Positions 28,426 through 37,560 are shown, numbered from the stretch's first letter. The stretch is 64,000 nt of DNA from Flavobacterium sp. LHD-85 (GCF_030929595.1 NZ_JAVFVR010000016.1:124001-188000); one strand, 5' to 3'. The notes: a model not told the origin generated them from the sequence alone. Made by a program: numbers and translations.

Positions 28426-29262
28426 CTACAAATCTCTATTTTTTAATAATTTGTAAGAAAAATAAACAAACGTAAAAGTCCAAGCTAAAACGATAAAAAC
28501 AGCAAAATAATCAACACTAAAATCAGCATCTGTTTCAATTCCCATTTGTGTGCCAATGTTCTTCACAACAGATAATCTTGGGCCTGGATTAACAATTAAA
28601 TTGGACATTGATTCTAGAGGGAGAAATTGTGTGATTTTTTTATCAATATCGCTGTCTGGAAAAATTTTAAATGCTAAAGTACCTCTTATTATTGCTTCAA
28701 TTATATTCCAAACCAAAAGAAAACCAAGAGCAAAAGCAGAACGTTTTACTAATATTCCTAAAAATAAACAGAACGAAAAGAAACCTGTCAATTTTACAAA
28801 AAAGGCTAGTAGATAATCTAAGTCACTAAAGATAATGCCAAATTCGGTGTAAGAAGAAAACGATAATCCTAGAATTAAACTCATTACAAAAACAAAAACT
28901 GTAGATGCAAAAGCAAATAAAACTACTGTTAAGAATTTAGATAAAATAAATTCTTTTTTGCTAAGACCATCAATTAAGTTTTGTTTTAAAGTTCCGTAGC
29001 TATACTCATTTGCCATCATGGAAACAATTACAATGGCTAAAAAGAATTTCATCCAAGCGGCAACATACGTATTAAAATGCCAGATAAACGGAAAATTGAA
29101 AATTCCCATTTCTGCCAAATGAAATTTAAAAATTCCAATATCAAATTTTATTGCTGCAATTAGAGCTATAAAAGAAAGTAATACAAAGTAAGTTAGGGTT
29201 AATATTTTACTGGCTTTGTTCATCCAGATTTTTTGCAATTCTATAGAGAGAAGTCTTTTCAT
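28426..29262 (-). CDS. ABC transporter permease (ABC-2 type)
   Basis: 278-residue integral membrane protein with six predicted helices (for example ILTLTYFVLLSFIALIAA, FFLAIVIVSMMANEYSYG, FAFASTVFVFVMSLILGL, LGFLLVWNIIEAIIR, YFAVFIVLAWTFTFVYF). NEYSYGTLKQNLIDG is a signature of ABC-2 permeases that act with a separate ATPase. It lies 3 bases from the ATPase gene. The exported substrate is unknown; the NosY/GldF-like general design does not identify it. Confidence 0.87.
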   Translation of the reverse strand: MKRLLSIELQKIWMNKASKILTLTYFVLLSFIALIAAIKFDIGIFKFHLAEMGIFNFPFIWHFNTYVAAWMKFFLAIVIVSMMANEYSYGTLKQNLIDGLSKKEFILSKFLTVVLFAFASTVFVFVMSLILGLSFSSYTEFGIIFSDLDYLLAFFVKLTGFFSFCLFLGILVKRSAFALGFLLVWNIIEAIIRGTLAFKIFPDSDIDKKITQFLPLESMSNLIVNPGPRLSVVKNIGTQMGIETDADFSVDYFAVFIVLAWTFTFVYFSYKLLKNRDL

Positions 29263-29265
29263 GGT

Positions 29266-30177
29266 TTAGTTTTTTTGTGCGATGGCGTTTTTGGTTAATT
29301 CTAAAAATTGTGCTTCCAGACTGTTTTTACGTTTTACTAAATGACTTAAAACAATGTTTTTAGAAAACAAAAACTGATTTAATTCTGAAGCCGATAAATT
29401 AGAATTTAGGTAAACTAAAACTTTATCATGTTCTTCAGCAATTCTATCAACAGCAGGATGTTCTGCTAAAACAGTTTTTAAAACTAAATTATTATCGGTT
29501 TGCAGCTCAAAGAAACCTTCGTTTGAGGACATTCCATCAACAGGGCCGGAATATAAAACTTCGCCTTTTCTTAAAACAATTACCTGTGAACAAACTTTTT
29601 CTACTTCATCCAATAAATGCGAAGCAAGTAAAATAGTTGTTCCTTGCGATGCGATTTTTTTGATAATATCACGAATCTGATGAATTCCCTGCGGGTCTAA
29701 TCCGTTGGTTGGTTCATCTAAAATTAAAATTTCAGGATCGTTCAAAAGCGCGGATGCAATCGCTAGACGCTGTTTCATTCCTAAAGAAAAAGTACTGAAC
29801 TTGCTGTCTTTTCTTTCAATTAAACCTACTAATTCCAGTTTTTCATTGACTTTAGAATAGTTGATGTTTTTGATTTTGCAAACCAATTTTAAGTTTTGCT
29901 CGGCTGTCATGTACGGATAGAAATTGGGTCTTTCTATAATGGCGCCCACTTTTTTAAGAGCATCATGAGTTTCAACATTGCCATCAAACCAGCGATAATC
30001 GCCAGACGATTTATTGACAACATTCAATACAATTCCCAATGTAGTCGATTTTCCGCTGCCGTTTGGCCCAAGAATGCCATAAACACGACCTTTTTGTATT
30101 TGAAAAGATACATTTTTCAGAGCCTGAATTCGGCCGTATCTTTTGCTTAAATTCTCAATGGTTAATATGGTTTCCAA
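29266..30177 (-). CDS. ABC transporter ATP-binding protein
   Basis: 303-residue ATPase with Walker A GPNGSGKST (about 37-45), ABC signature FSLGMKQRLA, Walker B LILDEPTNGLD and switch His in LLASHLL. A C-terminal extension of about 80 residues is typical of ABC-2 exporter ATPases. First gene of the exporter pair, divergent from the gene at 30284. Confidence 0.95.
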   Translation of the reverse strand: METILTIENLSKRYGRIQALKNVSFQIQKGRVYGILGPNGSGKSTTLGIVLNVVNKSSGDYRWFDGNVETHDALKKVGAIIERPNFYPYMTAEQNLKLVCKIKNINYSKVNEKLELVGLIERKDSKFSTFSLGMKQRLAIASALLNDPEILILDEPTNGLDPQGIHQIRDIIKKIASQGTTILLASHLLDEVEKVCSQVIVLRKGEVLYSGPVDGMSSNEGFFELQTDNNLVLKTVLAEHPAVDRIAEEHDKVLVYLNSNLSASELNQFLFSKNIVLSHLVKRKNSLEAQFLELTKNAIAQKN

Positions 30178-30258
30178 ATTTTTCTGGTTTTAGTTTTTAG
30201 TATGACGAGCCAAGTTGATTTTTGTTACTTTAAATTCTAACTTTAAATCGTATTCCCG

Positions 30259-30266
30259 TAAATTTG
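30259..30266 (+). promoter_or_regulatory. -7 promoter element
   Basis: TAAATTTG (TAnnTTTG) 18 bases upstream of the start at 30284. Its position downstream of an earlier in-frame start (30215) argues for the shorter protein. Confidence 0.55.
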
Positions 30267-30283
30267 TAATAAAGATATTCAAA

Positions 30284-31336
30284 ATGAGCGAGCCTTTAAT
30301 GGTTTTAAAAAAACCGTCTTACCCTTTAACACAGCCACTTTTAAGTTATTTAGAACGATACGAGCGTATTTCTAAAGTTTCTGTGTTTTATGATGACTTG
30401 CTTCGTTTTTCGGGTTCTATAAATGTTTACGACAAAAATGACACCGACACGCTGTGGATTCGGGTATATTATGGCGAATTTGAACGCAATGAAATTGATT
30501 TAAATCTAAAGAAAATATATTCGCTTCTACATTCTGATGGAAATAGCGAAATCATTCAATACTTGAATGTCGATGCAATTGATTATTGTACGTTTGGAAA
30601 TTCAAAACCTTTTAGAATTAAAGTTCGAAATATTCTAAATGACAACTATGTTCATTTTTATATCAAAAAAGCAGATGCTTCCCGTATTTATGGATTGGAA
30701 CTGGAGGATATTCTTTCGCCTGATAAAATCAACTTTCTGGTTTATAAAGACACTTTGATAGAGGAACATATTATCGGGATTCCAGGTGATGTTTTTATGG
30801 ATACGCTGCTAGATAAATGCAGTGAAATGGAAAAAGCACAGATTGCCAAAGAGTTTGTCAAATTTAACGAACGCTGTATGATTCGTCTTTTGGGAGATAT
30901 GCGAGCTTACAATTATGTGATTGTCCCAATTCACGATTTTGATCAGGTAGTCTATAAAATTCGTCCAATCGATTTTGACCAGCAATGTTATGAAGGAAAT
31001 TTTAAAGTATATCGTCCGCAGTTTTTCAAGGAAAACTTCCCGATGATTCAATTAATCAAAGAGAAATTAGAAGAGCGTTCGATCATTCAATATAAAGATG
31101 AAGAAAGAGCTATTTTAGCAAAACGTATTCATTCTGCTGAAACGAGAATTAAAAAATTGCTGAATATTATGTGCCACGATACCATTTCAACGCAAGAACA
31201 TTTACTGCAATTAAAAATGGAGTTGTACCGTTATACAAACGATATGAAATTCAAAAACGCAAAATCGATGGGACATGTTATGCATGCCGCTTTTGAGTTT
31301 ATTACACGTAATTTTAAAAACACTAACTTAGTTTAA
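30284..31336 (+). CDS. Conserved protein of unknown function with a possible kinase-like fold
   Basis: 350 residues from MSEPLMVLKK; the longer start is rejected because a -7 element lies between the two. No family was recognised with confidence. The order of polar motifs recalls an atypical kinase: VHFYIKKADASR (K128/K129, like a beta-3 Lys), LLGDMRAYNYVIV (D205 and N210, like a catalytic loop) and KIRPIDFDQQ (D230/D232, like a metal-binding Asp). A C-terminal helical region (about 275-350) contains IMCHDTISTQEHL. No signal peptide or membrane segment. Kinase activity is only an inference. Divergent from the ABC operon. Confidence 0.7.
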   Translation: MSEPLMVLKKPSYPLTQPLLSYLERYERISKVSVFYDDLLRFSGSINVYDKNDTDTLWIRVYYGEFERNEIDLNLKKIYSLLHSDGNSEIIQYLNVDAIDYCTFGNSKPFRIKVRNILNDNYVHFYIKKADASRIYGLELEDILSPDKINFLVYKDTLIEEHIIGIPGDVFMDTLLDKCSEMEKAQIAKEFVKFNERCMIRLLGDMRAYNYVIVPIHDFDQVVYKIRPIDFDQQCYEGNFKVYRPQFFKENFPMIQLIKEKLEERSIIQYKDEERAILAKRIHSAETRIKKLLNIMCHDTISTQEHLLQLKMELYRYTNDMKFKNAKSMGHVMHAAFEFITRNFKNTNLV

Positions 31337-31344
31337 ATCATTTC

Positions 31345-31409
31345 ACCATATAAGTTATATAAGTTGAATTAAGTCAATCTTTTAAATTAACTTATATAAC
31401 TTATATGGT
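31345..31409. repeat. Hairpin element with perfect 21-base arms
   Basis: Arms at 31345-31365 and 31389-31409 (start ACCATATAAGTTATATAAG) are exact reverse complements around a 23-base loop. It begins 8 bases after the stop of the upstream gene and ends shortly before the next start. Confidence 0.9.
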
Positions 31410-31425
31410 TCAAAAAACAGTTTTT

Positions 31426-32283
31426 ATGAAAAAATCTTTTTTAGTTATCTGTTCAATTGTTTTATTAGCTTGCCAGAAACAATCTGGTTCTGATTTACAA
31501 GAACTTTATTCGCTTCCAAAAAAATTAAAAGAAGTTTCTGGAATTACTTATTTTCCTGAAAACCAAACGCTTTATACTTTGGAAGATAGCGGAAATAAAA
31601 ATGCAATTTACGCCATAGATTCTAAAGGGAAATTGGCCAAAACCATTACGATTTCTAATGCCGCAAATGTAGATTGGGAAGATATTACAAAAGATAAATC
31701 TGGAAATATTTACATTGGTGATTTTGGGAATAATGATAATGAAAGAAGAGATCTGTGTATTTATAAAGTAGCAAAAAATCAATTGAATAATGAAGTGGCT
31801 AAAACGGAATATAAAATTTCATTTTCGTATCCTGAGCAAACAGAATTTCCTCCAAAGAAAAAAGAAATGTTTTACGATGTTGAAGGTTTCTTTGAACAAG
31901 GTGGTTATTTCTATCTTTTTACCAAAAACAGGAGCAAAGGTTTTGATGGAACAGCTTTTATCTACAAAATCAAAAATGCTGCAGGAACTCAGAAAGCAGT
32001 TAAAATAGGAGAGTTTAAAACGTGCAGCAATTACAATCATTGTGTTTTGACAAGTGCCACAATAAGTCCTGATGGAAAAAAAGTAGCCTTGCTTAGCCAT
32101 GATAAAGTGCTTTTGTTTAAAAACTTTAAAGGAGATTTATATCATAAAGGAACTCAAACTGAATTAAGCTTAAACCACTTCTCACAAAAAGAAGCCATCG
32201 TTTTTAAAGACAATAACACTTTACTTATAGCTGACGAAAAAACAAACAAAATAGGAGGAAAGCTCTATGAGTTCAATCTTTAA
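31426..32283 (+). CDS. SdiA-regulated-like beta-propeller lipoprotein
   Basis: 285 residues from MKKSFLVIC, the start that gives a proper lipoprotein signal (lipobox VLLACQK); an upstream in-frame ATG at 31405 lies inside the hairpin arm and was not used. The repeated YTLEDSGN, NAANVDWEDIT, IYIGDFGNNDNER and GNIYIGD phrases match the SdiA-regulated domain family, a propeller fold sometimes compared with phytases. Function is unknown; located on the outer or inner membrane surface. The 3' end is overlapped by a repeat element. Confidence 0.78.
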   Translation: MKKSFLVICSIVLLACQKQSGSDLQELYSLPKKLKEVSGITYFPENQTLYTLEDSGNKNAIYAIDSKGKLAKTITISNAANVDWEDITKDKSGNIYIGDFGNNDNERRDLCIYKVAKNQLNNEVAKTEYKISFSYPEQTEFPPKKKEMFYDVEGFFEQGGYFYLFTKNRSKGFDGTAFIYKIKNAAGTQKAVKIGEFKTCSNYNHCVLTSATISPDGKKVALLSHDKVLLFKNFKGDLYHKGTQTELSLNHFSQKEAIVFKDNNTLLIADEKTNKIGGKLYEFNL

Positions 32284-32420
32284 GTTGCTAAGTCAAAAAG
32301 TTAGCCACGAATTACACTAATTTCCACGAATTATATTTAAATAAAAATTAGTGTAAATTAGTGTAATTCGTGGCTATAAAAAAACTTTGTTACTTTGAGC
32401 CTTTGCAACTTTGAACCTAT
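32282..32420. repeat. Composite inverted-repeat element between convergent genes
   Basis: Inner arms 32303-32323 and 32355-32375 are a perfect 21-base inverted repeat (AGCCACGAATTACAC...). Outer flanks (about 32282-32301 and 32383-32417) form a looser inverted repeat of AAGTTGCTAAG / CTTTGCAACTT words. It fills the gap between the stop codons at 32283 and 32423. Confidence 0.85.
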
Positions 32421-32422
32421 AG

Positions 32423-35400
32423 CTAGAAGCTGTAAGCTGCTCCAAAAATCAATCTTCCAATTTCGTCTGGAGATTTAAAATAAGAGATTCTTGCTGTAAT
32501 CACATTTATGGCATTCAGCCAAAGTCCACCGCCGTAATCTTGGTGCCATTTTTTAGAATTTTCACCATCCAACCAAACTCTTCCGTAGTCAAAACCTCCT
32601 AAAATTCCGTAAGTAAAAGGCACAATCGTTTTGCGGATTTTTCCTATGCTTAAACGCAAATCAGAGCTTTGAGAGAAATATGAACTTCCTAAGAAACGCT
32701 CATTTCTATAACCGCGCAAATCGGTATCGCCACCTAGAGAAGCACCCTGATAGAATTCATAATTATTATTAAAAATAGCTTTTCCTTTAAAGTAAGTTGC
32801 TAAAATCAATTTTCCGTTATGATCAATTTTATGAGTAAAACCTAAGAAACTTTCCAAAGTAGGGAAATTTTTCTTTGTGTCATCTAAGTTCGTCGTCCAA
32901 GTTGCAGCAATCATAAAAGCCATTCCTAATGTTGGTTTTGCTGCAAAATCTGAATTTTTAAATTGATATTTCACTTTCAAACTTCCATAATTCTGACTAT
33001 CAAATACCTCAGGATTTACAATTCCTGGAATATTAATGTATCTGTTTTCGGTATCTTCAACTGTCATTCTTTGGAAAATAGGTTGAACGCTAAACTCGCT
33101 TCCATATCTTCCTACGTGACGAATAGCCCCAGAAGCATTAAATTTTCTAATACGGACACGGTTATAATCCATTCCTAGATCATCATCGTATTGCGATTCA
33201 TTTCCGTAGCCAAAATAGTTCATGGCAAAATTTGGAGTCGTATACAATGATTCCACATCAATGACCCATTTTCCTAATAAGCCAGGGAAATGCGCCGCAT
33301 AATTAAACTCTAAACCACCAGTAGCAAAATAGTAGAAAGCATTAAAAATATGTCTTTGCGTGTACGGATTTTGCTTAAAATTATTAACGGTATAATTTAC
33401 GTTAACTCCAACTTTTACACCATCGTCCGGATTGTATCCAATATTTGGGAGACCAGAAACTACATTATATTTAGGTTTTTCGTAATTGTAGGCATTAACA
33501 TCGTAATCGTCTGTAAGCTGTGTCTGCGTTTTAGAATCAAGATTATAAGTGTTTTCTTTTGATTTGAAATCGTAAACAATAACCTTTCTTCCGTTTTCGA
33601 TGTTATAAGTATCGTTATTCTGACCTCCGATCAAACGAATTTTAATACTAGATTTTTCGTTTCCTTTTACTTCAAAAACATCATTATCGTCCAGTCCGTA
33701 AATCCAAAGATTTTTGGTTTTATCATCGGTTACGTTTTTGATATATAACAATTCATCGCCTTCTTTTTTGATTCTGAAAACCTGAATTTCAATTCCTTTC
33801 TTTACATTATGATTCAAAACAAACTTGTCTTTTTTGTCTGTTCCCGCAATCATAACGGTTTTGTCTAACACATCAGAATATTCGCGAGCATATTTCTGAA
33901 GATCTTTTTTTCTGCTTTTTAGTTTTGCTTTGATTTCATCAACCGTTTCGTCTTGAACTTCTTTTGGCATATTTTTGAAAGCCAAATCGATATCTGCATC
34001 TGTCAAGTTTTCCTGAATATATTTGGCTTGCTCAACCCATTCTTTTTCTCCAGCAGTTTTTAGAAATGCCAAATCCATTGGATAAGGTTCTCTTCCAAGC
34101 CATTTTACATTAATTCTGTCGCCTTTAAAAGTTCGCATATGACGAAGAGGAGGCATATTCATTATAAGTGAAAGCAAAGCGCCATCGTATTTTACAAAAG
34201 CTTGGTCACGATCTCTTGGAATAGGTCTGTAAATTACTTTTCCATCTTCTTTGTATTCAGCCCAACGCCATTGATCACTGTGACGGTCCCAATCGCCTAA
34301 AAGGATATCAAACAAACGCGCTTTGATATATTCTTTTTCATCAACAGTGTATTTTTCGTCTTTATGAAGGTTCAGCATCATATCATCAGTTCCGATGATG
34401 TTGCTTGGTTTTCCAAAATTTTTGCCATCAAGATGATTGTCCGCAGGTCTTTCTTCAACCATATATAATTGGTCTCCAAAACTTGCATTAAATTCGCCTA
34501 AACCATTTTGCTTCGGAATATAGTATAAAACAGGATTGGTATGTCTAAGTCCAATTTGATCAGACATGCTGCCGATTGCAAAAGACGAATAAGGGTGAGA
34601 AGTCGTGTAAAAATCAAATAAGAAATCCTCAGCGTATGTCTTTTCGAATTCATTTACCACATATTGATCTTTAAAAGCTACTGACTGTAAAAATACGGTC
34701 GCACTTTTCTTCATCGCACGCATGATATATTCACGTCCTTGAGGATCAGACATTCTCAAAGAAACCGATTGATGTCCTCCGCCTTCGCGAATTGGTTTTA
34801 AGCCTCCTTTTAAAGTATCAACGGTAGCAGTTGTAGCTTCAACCGGCATACTATAATATTTCCTGTAATGCTGACCGAATAAAAATCTGTGAAATGCACC
34901 TTTTCGAGTCATTTCTGGAGAATAAATCGAAGTGGTTACTTTTGCAGGAAACTTGTTCGGAATATCTGAAGCCCAATTGATTTCTTTGGCTTTTATGATT
35001 TCGCGTTCAAAAAGCAGTTTTTCTTTGCCATTTTCATTTCCATAGAAAGAAACTTTTGCATCTCCGCTTTTAAACATAGTTAAAGTAGCATAACCATTTC
35101 CACCATATGAAAAGTCATACGGGCTAATAGCTCTAGCGGCTTCCGATTTTGATCCTGCTCCACTGATAATCTGCTGGATATTTTCTTTGCTTATATATTG
35201 CAGATTATGATCGTGACCCGAAACTACAATTACATTTTTCTGCTTTTGCAAAAGCGTTTTAATTCTTTTAGTATAAATCGTATATTGTTTGTTCTGAATA
35301 TCTTGCGGATTTACGCCAGAAGTTTTTCGCAATAAATTAATAAACGAACCAATTACTGGAAGCGGAATTTTTTGCTCTAAAGGAAATAATTGTTTTTCTA

Positions 35401-36154
35401 ATGAAAATTGTCCGCCATGAGTTCCATTACTTAATAACGGATGATGAATAGCCAAAACAACGGTTTTTTCTTGATTTTTGTTTAAAAGACCTTCTAGCTC
35501 TTCAAAAAAAGCTTCTCGGGTCTTAATTTCACAATTGTCATTTATAGTTGGGTGATCGTTCCAATCTTCAAGGAACCATTCACTATCAACAGCTATCAGA
35601 GTAGTAGTGCTGTCAATTTTTGTGTTTTCAATCGGGCAGGATTTTCTTGGAAGAAACCCTTTTTTATCGTCTAAATATTTCGCAACGAAATCAGCTTGAC
35701 GTTCTAGGCCTTTGATGCCGCTATACCAATCGTGATTCCCTGGAATAACTATTGTTTTTCCTTTAAAGCCTTTCGCTAAATTTAATTGATTGGTCAATTT
35801 AGTTTCTGCTAAAGCCTTGTCTTCAGGATGTTTATCGCTCGGAAAACCTTTCGGATATATATTGTCACCCAAGAAAAGAAGTGTCGATTTCTTACTCGCT
35901 TTCTTAAGCTTTTGATGCAGAAGTTCTAACGTTTGCTGTGCCTGTTCTTCATCGGCATTTCCAGCATCGCCAACAAGAAAAAAAGTATGTGCAATTTTTA
36001 TGGTATCTGTTGCGTTTTCTGTTTCGTTGGCGCTCACACTTTTTCCATATTGCGGCTTGCGTGTTGCACAGGAATAAACGATGAATAGTGTCGCTATTGC
36101 TAATAAACAGTTTTTAATCTTAGCAATAAAATGATTATCCAAAAACAATTTCAT
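32423..36154 (-). CDS. Metallophosphoesterase / kinase-like / outer-membrane barrel fusion lipoprotein
   Basis: 1243 residues with a lipobox near VYSCATRK (Cys 29). Residues about 55-390 are a calcineurin-like phosphoesterase: VGDAGN, FLGDNIYPKG, PGNHDWYSG (139-143), IHHP (237-239) and SGHDHN (313-316) supply all metal ligands. Residues about 430-780 are not annotated by obvious homology but contain REYIMRAMKKSA (K481/K482), LFDILLGDWDRHSDQW (DRH 623-625) and PIPRDRDQAF (D648/D650), resembling Fam20/HipA-type kinases. The C-terminal 300 residues form an Omp85/surface-antigen-like barrel (SLGGDTDLRGYRNERF, LGGFDYGRVW) ending FGAAYSF. Probably an outer-membrane protein with an exposed or periplasmic enzyme; substrate unknown. 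Confidence 0.8.
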   Translation of the reverse strand: MKLFLDNHFIAKIKNCLLAIATLFIVYSCATRKPQYGKSVSANETENATDTIKIAHTFFLVGDAGNADEEQAQQTLELLHQKLKKASKKSTLLFLGDNIYPKGFPSDKHPEDKALAETKLTNQLNLAKGFKGKTIVIPGNHDWYSGIKGLERQADFVAKYLDDKKGFLPRKSCPIENTKIDSTTTLIAVDSEWFLEDWNDHPTINDNCEIKTREAFFEELEGLLNKNQEKTVVLAIHHPLLSNGTHGGQFSLEKQLFPLEQKIPLPVIGSFINLLRKTSGVNPQDIQNKQYTIYTKRIKTLLQKQKNVIVVSGHDHNLQYISKENIQQIISGAGSKSEAARAISPYDFSYGGNGYATLTMFKSGDAKVSFYGNENGKEKLLFEREIIKAKEINWASDIPNKFPAKVTTSIYSPEMTRKGAFHRFLFGQHYRKYYSMPVEATTATVDTLKGGLKPIREGGGHQSVSLRMSDPQGREYIMRAMKKSATVFLQSVAFKDQYVVNEFEKTYAEDFLFDFYTTSHPYSSFAIGSMSDQIGLRHTNPVLYYIPKQNGLGEFNASFGDQLYMVEERPADNHLDGKNFGKPSNIIGTDDMMLNLHKDEKYTVDEKEYIKARLFDILLGDWDRHSDQWRWAEYKEDGKVIYRPIPRDRDQAFVKYDGALLSLIMNMPPLRHMRTFKGDRINVKWLGREPYPMDLAFLKTAGEKEWVEQAKYIQENLTDADIDLAFKNMPKEVQDETVDEIKAKLKSRKKDLQKYAREYSDVLDKTVMIAGTDKKDKFVLNHNVKKGIEIQVFRIKKEGDELLYIKNVTDDKTKNLWIYGLDDNDVFEVKGNEKSSIKIRLIGGQNNDTYNIENGRKVIVYDFKSKENTYNLDSKTQTQLTDDYDVNAYNYEKPKYNVVSGLPNIGYNPDDGVKVGVNVNYTVNNFKQNPYTQRHIFNAFYYFATGGLEFNYAAHFPGLLGKWVIDVESLYTTPNFAMNYFGYGNESQYDDDLGMDYNRVRIRKFNASGAIRHVGRYGSEFSVQPIFQRMTVEDTENRYINIPGIVNPEVFDSQNYGSLKVKYQFKNSDFAAKPTLGMAFMIAATWTTNLDDTKKNFPTLESFLGFTHKIDHNGKLILATYFKGKAIFNNNYEFYQGASLGGDTDLRGYRNERFLGSSYFSQSSDLRLSIGKIRKTIVPFTYGILGGFDYGRVWLDGENSKKWHQDYGGGLWLNAINVITARISYFKSPDEIGRLIFGAAYSF

Positions 36155-36180
36155 AATTTAGTGGTATAAAAATATTCTTT

Positions 36181-37368
36181 ATGAATCTAATAGAACAATC
36201 CGAGAATTTTGTCGGTAATTTACTCAAAGATAAACTTTCTAATTTATATTCTTACCATAATTTTAATCATACTTTTACGGTTGTTACAGCAGTAAAAGAA
36301 CTTTGCAAAAAAGAAGATGTAAGCGGTGAGGATAAGGAGGCGCTTTTGGTGGCTGCGTGGTTTCACGACACTGGATACATTGAAGGGTATGAAAATCATG
36401 AAAAGAAAAGCACCGAAATTGCAGCGAACTTTTTGCGCGAAAAAGGAAAATCGGAAGATTTTATTGCACTTGTTTCGAGTTTAATTCTGGCTACAGTTAA
36501 AGAGTATGAGCCTAGAACGCATCTTGAAAAAATTATTAGAGATGCAGATTATGCGCATTTAATGGGAGCTGAATATGCGACAACTTGCGAATTACTGCGT
36601 TTAGAATTAAAAAATGCTGGAATTGTAAGTTTTTCTAATGAAGAATGGACTAGAGAAAATCTTAATTTTTTATTGAATAAACACAGATTCTACACAGACT
36701 ATGCCTTGAGAAAATGGCAACCTCTGAAAGAAAAAAATCTATTATTAATTCAGAAAAAAATAAATAAACAGGAATTGAAAGCCGCCGCTGCACTCGAAGA
36801 AGAAAATAAAAAAAGAGAGAAAGCTGAAAAAGCTGAAAAACCTGATCGAGGAATCGATACTTTGTTTCGTGTCACTCTCGGAAACCATACTCGTTTAAGT
36901 GGAATTGCCGATAGTAAGGCCAATATTTTATTGTCTGTAAATGCGATTATTATCTCGATTGCATTATCGTCTATTATTCCAAAACTGGATAGTCCGAAAA
37001 ATGCTCATTTGGTTGTACCGACGTTTATTATGCTAATGTCGAGTGTGATCACGATTATTTTTGCGATTCTTTCGACACGTCCAAAAGTTACATCAGGATT
37101 TTTCACCAGAGATGATGTGGAAGCTAAGAAAGTGAATTTGATGTTTTTTGGAAATTTCTACAAAATGCCATTAGAAGATTATGACTGGGCAATGAACGAA
37201 ATGATGAAAGACCGCGACTATTTGTACTCAACCATGATCAAAGATTTGTATTATCTGGGATTGGTTTTACAGCGAAAATATAACTTACTCCGAATTGCCT
37301 ACAACTTTTTTATGTTCGGAATTATCATAACGGTAATTGCGTTTGTGATTGCTTTTAAATCTATTTAA
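36181..37368 (+). CDS. HD-domain phosphohydrolase fused to a PycTM (Pycsar effector-type) membrane domain
   Basis: 395 residues. The N-terminal half is an HD domain (YHNFNHT, then WFHDTGYI with H62-D63, RDADYAHLMG), expected to hydrolyse phosphoesters such as nucleotides. A charged Lys/Glu/Ala linker (about 193-222) leads to the C-terminal DUF5706/PycTM domain: GNHTRLSGIADSKANILLSVNA, two helices, FFGNFYKM, IKDLYYLGLVLQRKYNLLRIAY and a final helix. In Pycsar systems PycTM proteins act as membrane-damaging effectors gated by cyclic pyrimidines. No nucleotide cyclase is seen next to it, so a defence role is unproven. Divergent from the phosphoesterase gene. Confidence 0.85.
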   Translation: MNLIEQSENFVGNLLKDKLSNLYSYHNFNHTFTVVTAVKELCKKEDVSGEDKEALLVAAWFHDTGYIEGYENHEKKSTEIAANFLREKGKSEDFIALVSSLILATVKEYEPRTHLEKIIRDADYAHLMGAEYATTCELLRLELKNAGIVSFSNEEWTRENLNFLLNKHRFYTDYALRKWQPLKEKNLLLIQKKINKQELKAAAALEEENKKREKAEKAEKPDRGIDTLFRVTLGNHTRLSGIADSKANILLSVNAIIISIALSSIIPKLDSPKNAHLVVPTFIMLMSSVITIIFAILSTRPKVTSGFFTRDDVEAKKVNLMFFGNFYKMPLEDYDWAMNEMMKDRDYLYSTMIKDLYYLGLVLQRKYNLLRIAYNFFMFGIIITVIAFVIAFKSI

Positions 37369-37383
37369 AATCAGTGTCTAGAG

Positions 37384-37556
37384 AACTTTGACAAAGTTTT
37401 TTGTGCAGAAATATTTTTAAACACATAGAAACATAGTTTTTTCTTTATCTACAAAGAATAAAGAAAGTAACCAGTTTCTCACACATAGCTATGTGAATTG
37501 ATGCAAGTGAAACGTCTTTTTAAGTTTCAAAATCTATGTTTCTATGTGTTTAAAAA
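37384..37556. repeat. Inverted-repeat element with perfect 23-base ends
   Basis: Arms at 37414-37436 and 37534-37556 (TTTTTAAACACATAGAAAC... and its complement) are exact over 23 bases and enclose about 100 bases with a further CACATAGCTATGTG palindrome. A small AACTTTGACAAAGTT palindrome at 37384-37398 precedes it. It fills most of the gap between two convergent genes. Confidence 0.9.
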
Positions 37557-37560
37557 ATAA

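Noticed and set aside
30215..30283. N-terminal extension of the 30284 protein
   Set aside because: A -7 promoter element lies inside it and the residues look non-coding.
32423..36154. Two separate genes (phosphoesterase and barrel) joined by an assembly error
   Set aside because: The frame is uninterrupted over 1243 codons with normal composition, and the linking region has its own conserved-looking motifs.
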